Assembly: GCA_902826605.1 (NCBI GenBank)
Contig: CADEFM010000002.1
Location: 248,001 to 312,000, forward strand
Length of the DNA: 64,000 nt
Reading direction: 5' to 3'
From: an uncultured Acidobacteriota bacterium
Lineage (GTDB): Bacteria; Acidobacteriota; Terriglobia; Bryobacterales; Bryobacteraceae
Shown here one piece after another: positions 1 to 8,203 of this stretch. Below the pieces are notes generated by a model. That model did no database searches and was not told the origin of the DNA. It saw only the letters and a program-made list of their open reading frames with translations. The position numbers were made by a program, and so were the translations under genes. The first letter of the stretch is position 1. The number at the start of each line of letters is the position of its first letter.

Positions 1-228
1 GCCAGCCATCACGGGGCGTGGAGATGCGTACAGCAGAGAAGTATTGGCGAATGGTCCCCTGCGCAGCTTTTCTTCGATCAAGCGTGCGTACTGCACATAA
101 AAATACGTGAACGTGCCTACGCTCACCAGGGCCAACACCAGGAATGTAATGAGAAACGCCCGTCCCCACGGATTGATCAGAAAGCGCACGAACAGAGAGC
201 GTCGAGGGACTTGGAACTTAACGGCCAC
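1..228 (-). CDS. Class A penicillin-binding protein, N-terminal fragment (cut by window edge)
   Basis: Only the first 76 codons are present; the gene runs off the left edge. Reading from a GTG at 228, there is a short basic cytoplasmic stretch, one hydrophobic segment at about residues 26-45, and then a sequence of the type 'YARLIEEKLRRGPF..TSLLYASP'. I recognise this as the junction between the membrane anchor and the UB2H-like region of acidobacterial bifunctional transglycosylase/transpeptidases, which polymerise and cross-link peptidoglycan in the periplasm. A purine-rich AGAGGA lies about 10 bases before the GTG. The start is 15 bases downstream of the preceding gene's stop, so the two are probably co-transcribed. 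The family call rests on this N-terminus alone, because no catalytic motif is in the window. Confidence 0.55.
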   Translation of the reverse strand, partial: MAVKFQVPRRSLFVRFLINPWGRAFLITFLVLALVSVGTFTYFYVQYARLIEEKLRRGPFANTSLLYASPRPVMAG

Positions 229-243
229 GGCAGGTGGTCCTCT

Positions 244-687
244 TCATTTCTTCGTCTCTTCGACGGGGAATAGCTCTTTCCAGATATCATCGTCGTGAGG
301 CTTCCAATCCGGATTCTGATGGCCGGTGATCTGCAGCTCCGGAACGTCCAGAGTGCCGTGGCCATAGATGCAGATATACTCCGTGCTGGGCGCGCCCAAT
401 AGGACGTTCTTCCAGGAGCCTCGGTGAACCGGCATGCGCAACCGCCGCAAGCACGTGCGGCAGCGGTAGCGCTGATCCCACACCACGGCCCATATCACGC
501 CTGCCGCGACCAGCCAAAAGGCCAGCATCAAAAACGTAAATCCTAAGTCGAAAGCGAATGGATTTTTCGGCTTGATATACATGAAAGTCGCCGGCGGGGG
601 GGCGAGCTTCAGCACAAGCTTCAGGAGCCCCCACAAGAGTAATCCTGCGGCGGCAAATTTGGCGGCGAAGTAAGCCCAGTACTTCAC
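244..687 (-). CDS. Hypothetical two-TM membrane protein with CxxC motif
   Basis: A 147-residue protein with two clear hydrophobic segments (about residues 5-27 and 48-70), followed by a basic region carrying a C-x-x-C pair (YRCRTC) and a soluble acidic tail ending near 'DDIWKELFP'. A further Cys lies in the 'YICIYGHG' stretch. The paired cysteines could bind a metal or form a disulfide, depending on topology. The gene lies directly upstream of the penicillin-binding protein on the same strand, so a role at the envelope is plausible but unproven. I do not recognise a named family. Confidence 0.6.
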   Translation of the reverse strand: MKYWAYFAAKFAAAGLLLWGLLKLVLKLAPPPATFMYIKPKNPFAFDLGFTFLMLAFWLVAAGVIWAVVWDQRYRCRTCLRRLRMPVHRGSWKNVLLGAPSTEYICIYGHGTLDVPELQITGHQNPDWKPHDDDIWKELFPVEETKK

Positions 688-785
688 AGCAGGTTAGACG
701 CTTTCGGCAGCGTTTTGTTCCCTCCAGTACCAGTTTGGCACAGTGCAAAGCATCATGGCCCGGTGGCTTGTCATGCGATCATGAT

Positions 786-1212
786 AAAGAGCTTGTCGGA
801 CGGGCAGCCGCTGGCGTGAAGGGAAACCTTTGCGCGGGAGGAAAGTCCGGTCTCCATAGGGCAGCATGCCGGCTAACGGCCGGGGGGGTTCGCTCACAAG
901 CGGATTTCACGGAAAGTGCCACAGAAAATATACCGCCGGGGCCGGGGTTCGCAAGGGCGCTGGCTCAGGTAAGGGTGAAATGGTGCGGTAAGAGCGCACC
1001 GCGGCCGCGGTAACGCGCGCCGGCAGGGCAAACCCCATGCGGAGCAAGACCAAATAGGGGAGCAGGAGCGGCCCGCTCCGTTAGGACTTCCGGGTAGGTT
1101 GCTGGAGCCGGAGAGAGATCTCCGGCCAAGATGAATGGCTGCCACCGGTCCGCGCCCTCGCAAGAGGCGTGGGCCGGACACAGAAACCGGCTTATAGTCC
1201 GGCAGGCTCTTT
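786..1212 (+). ncRNA. rnpB: RNase P RNA (bacterial type A)
   Basis: This is the catalytic RNA of ribonuclease P, which removes 5' leaders from pre-tRNAs. The conserved blocks occur in order: GAGGAAAGTCCGG near 838, ACAGAAA near 921, GGGTGAAA near 973, AGACCAAATAGGGG near 1047, GATGAATGGCTGCC near 1130, and ACAGAAACCGGCTTAT near 1180. The ends pair with each other: AAAGAGC..TCGGAC at 786-801 with GTCCGG..GCTCTTT at 1197-1212, forming helix P1 and fixing both boundaries. About 427 nt is in the normal range for type A RNAs. Apparent reading frames inside it are not genes. Confidence 0.97.
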
Positions 1213-1247
1213 GATTTCGTTAATATTCCAGTGAATAGAGCGTTCAT

Positions 1248-1269
1248 GAGCGGGGCGACGCACCCGCTC
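1248..1269. terminator. Weak hairpin after rnpB, possible terminator
   Basis: GAGCGGG at 1248-1254 pairs with CCCGCTC at 1263-1269 across an 8-base loop, 35 bases past the end of RNase P RNA and before the convergent zinc-ribbon gene. No T-tract follows on the plus strand, so factor-independent termination is uncertain. Confidence 0.3.
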
Positions 1270-1338
1270 CTCGACCGATGATTTCATCAAACGCTGGATC
1301 AGTGGTCTAGCCGCCGCTGGCTCGTGGGTGCGGCTTGG

Positions 1339-2076
1339 TTACACCGCTTTGGCGACGTCTTCCATGCGCACTGGCGGGTTGTAGTACAAGAACCGCCCGC
1401 AGCTTTCGCAGGTCATCAGGTGATCGCCGCGCTTCAGGTCCTGGAAAACTTGGGGGCGGAGCACGATCTGGCAGGCGGCGCAGCGGCCGGTGGTCGCTTC
1501 GGCGATAGCTACACCGTTCCACTTCTTGCGAATGCGTTCGTAAGTTGACAGCGTAGGAGCGGTGATCCCTTTGGCCGCTTCGGCGCGCTCGGCGCGGCAT
1601 TGGGCGGCCTGGGTTTGGTCGGCGGCCGTCCGCTCCTGCGCGATCTTTTTCTCGGCCTCGACGGATTTCTTTTCTTCGGCCAGTGCGACTTCAGCCTTCC
1701 TGACGTTGGCGTCCAGGGGCTCGGATTCCGACATCAATTCCAAAATACGATCCTCGGCGGTGCGGATTTCTTTTTCGATGTATTCGATTTCGTGTTGGAA
1801 TGCCCGGTATTGCTCGTTGGTCTTGGCGCCGAGCATCTGGTCTCGAAGCTTCGAGATCTTCTGCTGATGTACTTGAATATCACCTTCGATTTTCTTGCGT
1901 TCCTTGAGATTGCCGGAGAGGGCGGCGCGGTCGGCCTCCAGGCGTCGAAGGTGGGATTCAAGAGTCTTTTCGATCACCGCGATATGTTTGGGAAGCGCTG
2001 CGATTTCCTTCTCAAGCTCCGCGATCCGGAGGTCGAGCGCTTGCAGCTTGCTAACCAGGAGACTCTCTGGGGGCAT
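1339..2076 (-). CDS. C4-type zinc-ribbon protein with long coiled coil
   Basis: A 245-residue protein. Residues 8-180 are almost entirely charged heptad-like helix, predicted to form a long antiparallel coiled coil. The C-terminus holds a zinc ribbon with C199/C202 and C223/C226 (RCAAC...TCESCG). This architecture matches the widespread bacterial zinc-ribbon family (often annotated DUF164 or zf-RING_7) that is commonly about 240 residues. It may act through nucleic-acid or protein binding, but its molecular role is not settled to my knowledge. The ATG at 2076 gives a full-length family member. It converges on rnpB and is divergent from hemQ. Confidence 0.85.
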   Translation of the reverse strand: MPPESLLVSKLQALDLRIAELEKEIAALPKHIAVIEKTLESHLRRLEADRAALSGNLKERKKIEGDIQVHQQKISKLRDQMLGAKTNEQYRAFQHEIEYIEKEIRTAEDRILELMSESEPLDANVRKAEVALAEEKKSVEAEKKIAQERTAADQTQAAQCRAERAEAAKGITAPTLSTYERIRKKWNGVAIAEATTGRCAACQIVLRPQVFQDLKRGDHLMTCESCGRFLYYNPPVRMEDVAKAV

Positions 2077-2122
2077 TGAATCTTGATTTTAGCACGCCCG
2101 TCGCGCGATCCTTAGAGACGCT

Positions 2123-2938
2123 ATGCACCAGTTCGACAAGTTCCCACCCATGCCGTTGACGCTAGAAGGCTCTAGCGTCCTGCACCAAATGATGCGTCTA
2201 CGCTGGCGGGAATGGCGCGCCCTTCCGCCGCACCGCCGCGATGACATCGTGGCTCAAGCCAACGCCGTGCTGGAACTGCTGGATCGCGACGGCAGCGCCG
2301 TCTTTACCATGCTGGGCCACAAGAGCGATTTGATGCTGGTCCATTTCCGAAAGGACTTTGACGAGATCGGCGACACGCAGCGGACGCTGACCACCATGGC
2401 GCTATGGGATTACATGGACCAAACAAGCTCCTATCTTTCCGTGGTGGAGTTGGGGCTGTATGAATCGACGATGAAAGTGTATGCGTCCTTGGCGGAAAAA
2501 GGTGTTGCTCCGCACACTCCGGAATGGGACCTCGAGATGACGGAGACTCTGGAGCGTCAGAAGCAGGCTATGCACCCGCGTTTGTTTCCGGAAATGCCTG
2601 CCCATAAATACGTTTGCTTCTATCCGATGGACCGGCGCCGCGGCGAGGTCAAAAATTGGTATCAGCTTCCCATCGCCGAACGCCAGCGGCAGATGGCTGA
2701 GCATGGCGAAGTGGGACGCCGGTATGCCGGGCAGGTCAAACAGATCATCACAGGCTCTATTGGTTTTGATGATTGGGAGTGGGGCGTGGACCTGTTCGCC
2801 GAGGATCCCCTTGTGTTCAAACGTCTCATCTATGAGATGAGGTTCGATGAGGTAAGTGCTGTATACGCTCAGTTTGGAACGTTTTACGTTGGGCGTCGAG
2901 CCAGCGGGGTACAGCTCTCGAAGCTCCTCAGCGTTTGA
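2123..2938 (+). CDS. hemQ: Coproheme decarboxylase (HemQ/ChdC, chlorite dismutase family)
   Basis: A 271-residue member of the chlorite dismutase superfamily. It should convert Fe-coproporphyrin III to protoheme in the coproporphyrin-dependent haem pathway, using hydrogen peroxide. The diagnostic stretch is present: 'FYPMDRRRG..NWYQLP' with the radical-forming tyrosine at about Y167, then 'MAEHGEVGRRYAG' with the proximal haem ligand at about H194, and the C-terminal 'FGTFYVG'. True chlorite dismutases instead have an active-site Arg near the distal side, which cannot be excluded by eye, but the YPM motif favours HemQ. The ATG at 2123 follows a short leader. The stop at 2938 is only 6 bases from the convergent murJ stop. 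Confidence 0.88.
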   Translation: MHQFDKFPPMPLTLEGSSVLHQMMRLRWREWRALPPHRRDDIVAQANAVLELLDRDGSAVFTMLGHKSDLMLVHFRKDFDEIGDTQRTLTTMALWDYMDQTSSYLSVVELGLYESTMKVYASLAEKGVAPHTPEWDLEMTETLERQKQAMHPRLFPEMPAHKYVCFYPMDRRRGEVKNWYQLPIAERQRQMAEHGEVGRRYAGQVKQIITGSIGFDDWEWGVDLFAEDPLVFKRLIYEMRFDEVSAVYAQFGTFYVGRRASGVQLSKLLSV

Positions 2939-2944
2939 TAAGCG

Positions 2945-4630
2945 TCAATTCGGCTTGCGCCGAAGACGGCGTAGAATAGGCGCGCTGAATCCGCGGATTG
3001 CCATATCAAGTTCGTTGACCCCCACAGCCTTGCAAACCACATAGTATGCGAACAGGCCGAGCGGAATCGACACGGCGATGTCAGCCAGGCGGTCCAATTG
3101 GGTGACACCTAGCCACCGTTCCATGCCGTTCGTGGAAAGCCACACGACTCCGGCCATCACTAGGGATGCGGCTGAAACTTTGATAATCACTGAAGTCAAA
3201 GCGCGGCCGTAGACCCCTCCAATTCTGCGCCTAAGGATTTCGAACAGCACGAGGAATCCGAATAGGGCAACCGCTGACGTGGAAACCGCCAGGCCAGCAT
3301 GACCGAGTCCGCTATAGCGGATCATTGCCACGGCGGTACCGTAATTTATCGCAATCGAGGCCAGACTGACGTACATCGGTGTGCGCGCGTCGCCCAGGGC
3401 ATAGAAAGCCGGACCCAGCACTTTGAGCGCTGCATAACCGGCCAGTCCAATCGCGTAACAGGACAGCGCGACGGCCGTTTGTTGTGTGTCGTAAAGCTGA
3501 AAGCGCCCGCCCTGATAGATGGCCCCGATGATGGACTTTCCCAGCACGATCAAGCCTACCGACGACGGCAGCGTCAGCAAAAATATCATGCCCAGGGATT
3601 TCGAAAGGGTACGCCGGAACTCATCCATGTTTCCCGCAGCGGCGCTGCGCGAAATCGTGGGCAGCGTGGCTGAGCCTACCGCCGCCCCGAATAAACCCAA
3701 GGGCAGCTGCATGAAGCGGAAAGCATAACCGAGCCAGCTCACCGGGCCATCGAGTCCGCGCACGGGATCGGCAATGCTGGAAGCGAAATTGGTATTCACC
3801 ATCACGTTGATTTGAACCGCCGCGTTACCCAGAATGGCGGGCACCATCAGCCGGCCTATTCGCATCAGACCCGGGTGCTTCCAATCGAAGGCAGTGCGGA
3901 AACGGTAACCCATGCTATACAGACTCGGGAGTTGCCATATCAGCTGCAATGCGCCGCCTAGCACCACGCCGAAGGCCATGCCTTCGATTCGCGATAGATG
4001 CAGCGCCGGTCCTAAAGCCACGCCGAGCAGGAGACCGAATCCCACCGAGCCGATATTAAAAAAAGTGGAGGCCATGGCGGGCACACCGAATTTGTTGGAC
4101 GCGTTTAAGACACCCATGGCCTGTGCCGCCAGCGCGACCAGCAGCAGGAACGGAAACATGATGCGCGTCATCGAAACAGCCATCTCGAATTTGCCGGGGA
4201 CTGCGGCAAATCCGGGAGCCATGAAGCGCACGATGACGGGCGCGAAGAGCATTCCCAACAGACACACCGTTCCGACCACCAGGATGATCGCGGTCGCCAC
4301 CAGATTCACCAGCCGCGCCGCCTCTTCCTTGCTCCGCTTCGCCAGATATTCCGTAAAGGTCGGCACGAACGCGCTGGAGAGCGCCCCCTCGGCGAAAAGA
4401 TCGCGCGTAAGGTTGGGAATTCGAAAGCCCAGCATGAACGCGTCATAGATGAGACCCGCACCGAAGAGGCGGGCCATCACGCTTTCACGCGCCAATCCCG
4501 TGAGACGGCTCATGAAGACCGCGATGGAGACCACTCCGGCGGAGCGCATTACGCTTTCGGCGCGCTGCTGGGCAGCGGCTTCGGCCGCGTGCGTGGGATT
4601 ACTGTCCGTATTGTTCAAAAAAGTGGGCAA
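2945..4630 (-). CDS. murJ: Lipid II flippase MurJ (MviN)
   Basis: A 561-residue, highly hydrophobic MOP-superfamily protein with about 14 predicted membrane helices. It flips lipid II across the inner membrane for peptidoglycan synthesis. The family N-terminus 'MSRLTGLARESVMARLFG' (residues 39-56) and 'FRIPNLTRDLFAEGALSSAF' are clear, as is the conserved Arg-rich central cavity region. The start at 4630 overlaps the upstream M20 peptidase by 32 bases; an internal ATG about 28 codons in ('MRSAGV') would avoid the overlap and still retain the whole conserved core. The downstream end nearly touches hemQ. Confidence 0.95.
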   Translation of the reverse strand: MPTFLNNTDSNPTHAAEAAAQQRAESVMRSAGVVSIAVFMSRLTGLARESVMARLFGAGLIYDAFMLGFRIPNLTRDLFAEGALSSAFVPTFTEYLAKRSKEEAARLVNLVATAIILVVGTVCLLGMLFAPVIVRFMAPGFAAVPGKFEMAVSMTRIMFPFLLLVALAAQAMGVLNASNKFGVPAMASTFFNIGSVGFGLLLGVALGPALHLSRIEGMAFGVVLGGALQLIWQLPSLYSMGYRFRTAFDWKHPGLMRIGRLMVPAILGNAAVQINVMVNTNFASSIADPVRGLDGPVSWLGYAFRFMQLPLGLFGAAVGSATLPTISRSAAAGNMDEFRRTLSKSLGMIFLLTLPSSVGLIVLGKSIIGAIYQGGRFQLYDTQQTAVALSCYAIGLAGYAALKVLGPAFYALGDARTPMYVSLASIAINYGTAVAMIRYSGLGHAGLAVSTSAVALFGFLVLFEILRRRIGGVYGRALTSVIIKVSAASLVMAGVVWLSTNGMERWLGVTQLDRLADIAVSIPLGLFAYYVVCKAVGVNELDMAIRGFSAPILRRLRRKPN

Positions 4631-5969
4631 TCGTCATGATCCCAGCGTAGTAGTTCGCTAGCTTGTATTTTTCGTTGGGCGAATGCAATCCATCGTCGGG
4701 AAGGCCGAAACCCATGAGAATGGTAGGAATGCCGAGGTGCTTCGCGAAGTCCCCGACAATCGGAATGGAGCCGCCGCTGCGGATAAATACGGTTTCCTTG
4801 TTCATTACGTCCCGAAGGGCTTTTGCGGCTACTTCGATGGCGTGATGATTGGGGTTGACGGAAATGGCCCGGCCGTAACTCAGGATGCGAACTTCAGTTT
4901 CAATTCCTGCGGGTGTGTGTTCCTGGATGAACGCTTTATAAGATGCAATAATTTTTTCGGGGTCCTGATTCGGCACCATCCGCATGCTCACCTTCGCGGT
5001 GGCCCGCGCGGGGATCACGGTTTTCGCTCCCGCACCTGTGAAGCCACCGGCGATGCCGTGGACTTCAAGGGTGGGCCGGGCCCACACGCGCTCCAATACG
5101 CCGTAGCCGGGCTCGCCGGTCAGTCGCGAGGAGCCGACTTCGTTCTGCAGGAATTCCTTCTCGTCGAAGGGCAGCGCGCTCCAGCTCTTTTTTTCCGCCG
5201 GATCGGGCGGCGCAACGTCGTCATACATGCCGGGGACCTGAATGACGCCATTGGAGTCCTTGAGTTTCGCAAGCAGTTCGACCAGGCCGAAAACGGCGTT
5301 AGGCGCTGCGCCTCCATACATGCCGGAGTGCAGGTCCCGCGAAGGGCCGCGCGCTTCGATTTCGGTGTAGATTAATCCGCGCAATCCCACGCACAGCGTC
5401 GGCAGGCCCTCGGCGAAAAGCTCGGTGTCTGAAACCAGCGCGACGTCGGCTTTCAATTTCACGGCATTTTCCGCTACATATTTCGCCACTGACTCGCCGC
5501 CAACTTCCTCCTCCCCTTCAATCAGGAATTTCAGATTCAAGGGCAGCGTCCCATTCACCGCACGCAACGCTTCCACGGCTTTGATGTGCATGTACATTTG
5601 CCCCTTGTCATCGGCGGAGCCTCGCGCGTAGATATTGCCATCGCGTAACGTAGGCTCAAAGGGCGGTGAGATCCACTCGTTGAGAGGGTCGGGCGGCTGG
5701 ACGTCGTAGTGGCCGTAGCACAGCACCGTTGGCTTTCCCGGAGCGTGCAGCCAGTCGGCGTACACCAGGGGGTGTTTGGCGGTGGGAATGATTTCAATGT
5801 TCTCGAGGCCCGCCGTTTTGAAGCTACTGGCGACGAACTCCGCAGCCCGGCGAATATCGCCTGCGTGTTCTGGAAGGGTGCTGACGCTGGGGATACGAAG
5901 AAACTGCTTTAGCTCTTCCAGGAGACGATCCTGGTTGCTTTCAACGAAGCTGTTGGTGGCTTGAGACAC
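4599..5969 (-). CDS. M20 family dipeptidase/aminoacylase
   Basis: A 456-residue dizinc metallopeptidase of the M20 (ArgE/DapE/CNDP-like) family. The ligand motifs occur in order: GHYDVQP (H87, D89), GSADDKG (bridging D120), EGEEEVGG (catalytic and ligand Glu at about 152-155), the dimerisation-domain DLHSGMYGG, and the C-terminal HSPNEK His ligand. There is no signal peptide, so it should be cytoplasmic and cleave dipeptides or N-acyl amino acids. The length is typical. It overlaps the start of murJ and is probably co-transcribed with it; any functional link (for example recycling of wall peptides) is only a guess. Confidence 0.9.
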   Translation of the reverse strand: MSQATNSFVESNQDRLLEELKQFLRIPSVSTLPEHAGDIRRAAEFVASSFKTAGLENIEIIPTAKHPLVYADWLHAPGKPTVLCYGHYDVQPPDPLNEWISPPFEPTLRDGNIYARGSADDKGQMYMHIKAVEALRAVNGTLPLNLKFLIEGEEEVGGESVAKYVAENAVKLKADVALVSDTELFAEGLPTLCVGLRGLIYTEIEARGPSRDLHSGMYGGAAPNAVFGLVELLAKLKDSNGVIQVPGMYDDVAPPDPAEKKSWSALPFDEKEFLQNEVGSSRLTGEPGYGVLERVWARPTLEVHGIAGGFTGAGAKTVIPARATAKVSMRMVPNQDPEKIIASYKAFIQEHTPAGIETEVRILSYGRAISVNPNHHAIEVAAKALRDVMNKETVFIRSGGSIPIVGDFAKHLGIPTILMGFGLPDDGLHSPNEKYKLANYYAGIMTIAHFFEQYGQ

Positions 5970-6005
5970 TCACCATTATAGGCCGGGCGTGCGTCGCGGC
6001 TTGCT

Positions 6006-6977
6006 CTATGGGCTGGTCGAGCTCTTTTTGCCGGCAAGCGCGACGGCAGCTCCTGCGCCTCCGCCGACGACAACACCGACGATGGCGACTTTCGCTCCCG
6101 TGGACATGCCTCCGCCGCCGCCGGCTGAAGCTGGTGCTCTGCCCGCAGCAGCGGCCGGTGCGGTTGGAGTCGGCGTCGATTTTGCAGCAGCCGGTGCACC
6201 CGGGGAAGTGCGCGCGTCGAGCGCCGAAGCGACGCTCAGGCATCCTCCCGGGGCTTGCAAGGTCACGGTGGACGCGTTCAGCACGCTGGTGGCGATATTG
6301 ATGGAGGGCCGGGCATTGCTCGCCGTGCCTGCGATGGTGACGCGATTGCCGGAGTTCGGAACCAGGTTCGGATTCGCACCGGTGATCTCAATGACCTCCT
6401 GCGTGTTCTGGTCCTGTAGCAGGAAGCGGCCATCCTTCGAAACCAGACAACCTGAACGAGCAACCGCCCCGGCGGCGGCCTGCATCGCGAAATTCATCTT
6501 GCGGCCTGCGGGGAGAGACGCGAGGATCAAACCATCCTTTGCGGTAATGACTCGTGCGTTTCCCTTCAGAGAGGTCACTTCCAGGAGACCATTCGCACTC
6601 CATCCGACATGCACGCGAGCATCGCTCCCCATAGGGCGAATCGCGAATTCGCCGGCTGCGATGTCATATGTATGCGATGGATCGGACGCGGTGACCTGAC
6701 CCGCGCCCTTCCACAATGTCAGGCGGTTATCCAGAACGCTTGCGCTGGAATTGGCGGCCAGCAGAATCTTAACGCCGTTGTTGAGCGCGGCTTCCGAAGA
6801 CGCGTTGTCCGTTTCGATCTTGCCGCCACTGAATAAAGTGGCGTTGCTCCAGACGCGTGAGCGGTCCAAGGTAAAATGACCACTGGCTGTGACGACGCCG
6901 ATTGGCGCGGTCGCCGCGAGCGCCAGCGACGAAGTAGTGAGCAACGCGCCGGTGATGAGAGCGGATTTCGAAAGCAT
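6006..6977 (-). CDS. FecR-like secreted/anchored protein
   Basis: A 323-residue protein from the ATG at 6977. It starts with a signal peptide ('MLSKSALITGALL', cleavage after about 'LALAA'). A FecR-like beta-rich region follows (about residues 25-190): 'TASGHFTLDRSRVWSNATLFSGGKI', repeated strands with 'GDG'-type turns, and a 'DIAAGEFAIRP' block. A Pro/Ala/Gly-rich linker leads to a Gly-rich hydrophobic C-terminal segment (about 285-310) ending in a lysine-containing tail, which suggests a membrane anchor. Longer upstream reading from 7247 has no coding character. The gene is divergent from the one at 7028, with only 50 bases between. FecR-like proteins without a sigma factor are common in acidobacteria; the function here is unknown. 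Confidence 0.7.
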   Translation of the reverse strand: MLSKSALITGALLTTSSLALAATAPIGVVTASGHFTLDRSRVWSNATLFSGGKIETDNASSEAALNNGVKILLAANSSASVLDNRLTLWKGAGQVTASDPSHTYDIAAGEFAIRPMGSDARVHVGWSANGLLEVTSLKGNARVITAKDGLILASLPAGRKMNFAMQAAAGAVARSGCLVSKDGRFLLQDQNTQEVIEITGANPNLVPNSGNRVTIAGTASNARPSINIATSVLNASTVTLQAPGGCLSVASALDARTSPGAPAAAKSTPTPTAPAAAAGRAPASAGGGGGMSTGAKVAIVGVVVGGGAGAAVALAGKKSSTSP

Positions 6978-7027
6978 TAAGTCGAGTATAAAGTCGGCGC
7001 AACCAAGGCGCAAGAAAAATAAGGGTA

Positions 7028-8203
7028 TTGCAGGTGTATTACAGATCGCGCGTGTGGGCCTCCGTATTGCTGTTAACGCTGGCGGTAGCGGGCTGGTATT
7101 CAGCTCGCCTCGCCTGGGCCGACACGCAATTCCGTGCGCGCACGATGGAATCCGTTGCTCGCGCGGTCGGGATTCTCCCCGGCAATGTGGAATATCTCTT
7201 GTTCCACGCGCTGCAACTCGACTATGAGGGCCTTGATTCGACGGCATTGCTTGAACGTGCGGCGCGGCTGAGTCCGCTTTCGTCCCCGCCTCGGATCCGG
7301 CTGGGTCTGGCGGCCGAGCGGCGCGGCGATCTGGCCGCCGCGGAGCGCTGGCTCCTCAGTGCCGCGAAAGTCGACCAGCAATTTGAACCGCGATGGACGC
7401 TTGCGAATTATTACTTCCGTCACACAAGCGGTGATGACTTTTGGAAATGGATGCGGCATGCTCTGCAAGTCTCTTATGGAGACCGGCGTTTGGCATTTGA
7501 CCTGTGCTGGCGCATGTCCGAGGATCGCGCCTTGGTACTGGCGAAGGGAATTCCAAACCAGCACGATGTTAGCGCTGCGTACCTGCTCTATGTGCTGGAT
7601 GCACACCCGGAGGCCACGGCCGGCGCCGCCGCACGGTTGGTCGCTTTTAACAAGGCAGGAGACGGGCCGTCGCTGGAAGCGGCTACCGACATGTTGATCG
7701 CCCAAGGCCGCGCCCAAGATGCCCGCGCGCTATGGCGGGATCTCGGCCGGGCAGATCCACTGGAAACAGTTGCGCGTGAGCGGGGCGAGGGGCGCGGCTT
7801 CGACTGGCGCTGGTCCACGTTGGACGGAGTGACGCATAGAACAGACCGGGACCCGGGTATCCACCGGATCGGTCTTTCCGGAAAGCAGCCGGAAACCTGC
7901 GATCTGCTCGTGCGGACATTACTCCTTATTCCAGGCAGGCAATACCAGATTCGTTGGTCGAGCCGCGTCGAAAGCGCGCAATCCGGCGTGGGAATCGCTT
8001 GGAAAATCGGAGACGAAAAGTTTCCTTTGAAAGCAGAAACCGGCTGGAAACAGCAGCAGGCCTCGATCACCGCTCGCGCTGAACTCACAACGGTCACGCT
8101 GACGTATCAGCGTCCTGCGGGAGAGCCACGACTGGAAGGAAGCGTCGACGTGCGCGATGTGTCGGTCAGCCCGATCGGCGGCGCTACTTCTTCATCAAAA
8201 TAA
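7028..8203 (+). CDS. Membrane-anchored TPR-like protein of unknown function
   Basis: A 391-residue protein. An N-terminal hydrophobic segment (about residues 8-28) acts as signal or anchor. Helical repeats follow at about 55-240 that read as degenerate tetratricopeptide units ('ALLERAARLSP', 'GDLAAAERWLLSAAKV', 'AQDARALWRDLGRADP'). A beta-rich C-terminal domain covers about 260-390 and may be carbohydrate-binding-like. Two starts are possible: TTG at 7028 and GTG at 7034. The AAGGG at 7021-7025 is better spaced for the GTG, but the two differ by only two residues. Its 3' end overlaps the convergent gene by 20 bases. Such proteins are seen near exopolysaccharide genes in acidobacteria, but no such cluster is present here. 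Confidence 0.6.
   Translation: MQVYYRSRVWASVLLLTLAVAGWYSARLAWADTQFRARTMESVARAVGILPGNVEYLLFHALQLDYEGLDSTALLERAARLSPLSSPPRIRLGLAAERRGDLAAAERWLLSAAKVDQQFEPRWTLANYYFRHTSGDDFWKWMRHALQVSYGDRRLAFDLCWRMSEDRALVLAKGIPNQHDVSAAYLLYVLDAHPEATAGAAARLVAFNKAGDGPSLEAATDMLIAQGRAQDARALWRDLGRADPLETVARERGEGRGFDWRWSTLDGVTHRTDRDPGIHRIGLSGKQPETCDLLVRTLLLIPGRQYQIRWSSRVESAQSGVGIAWKIGDEKFPLKAETGWKQQQASITARAELTTVTLTYQRPAGEPRLEGSVDVRDVSVSPIGGATSSSK

Noticed and set aside
731..752. A sigma-54-like TTGGCAC...GC element before rnpB
   Set aside because: The spacing between GG and GC is one base too long, and rnpB is normally driven by the housekeeping sigma factor.
735..1013. Open frames on both strands over 694-1247
   Set aside because: They overlap RNase P RNA, whose conserved blocks and terminal pairing explain the sequence.
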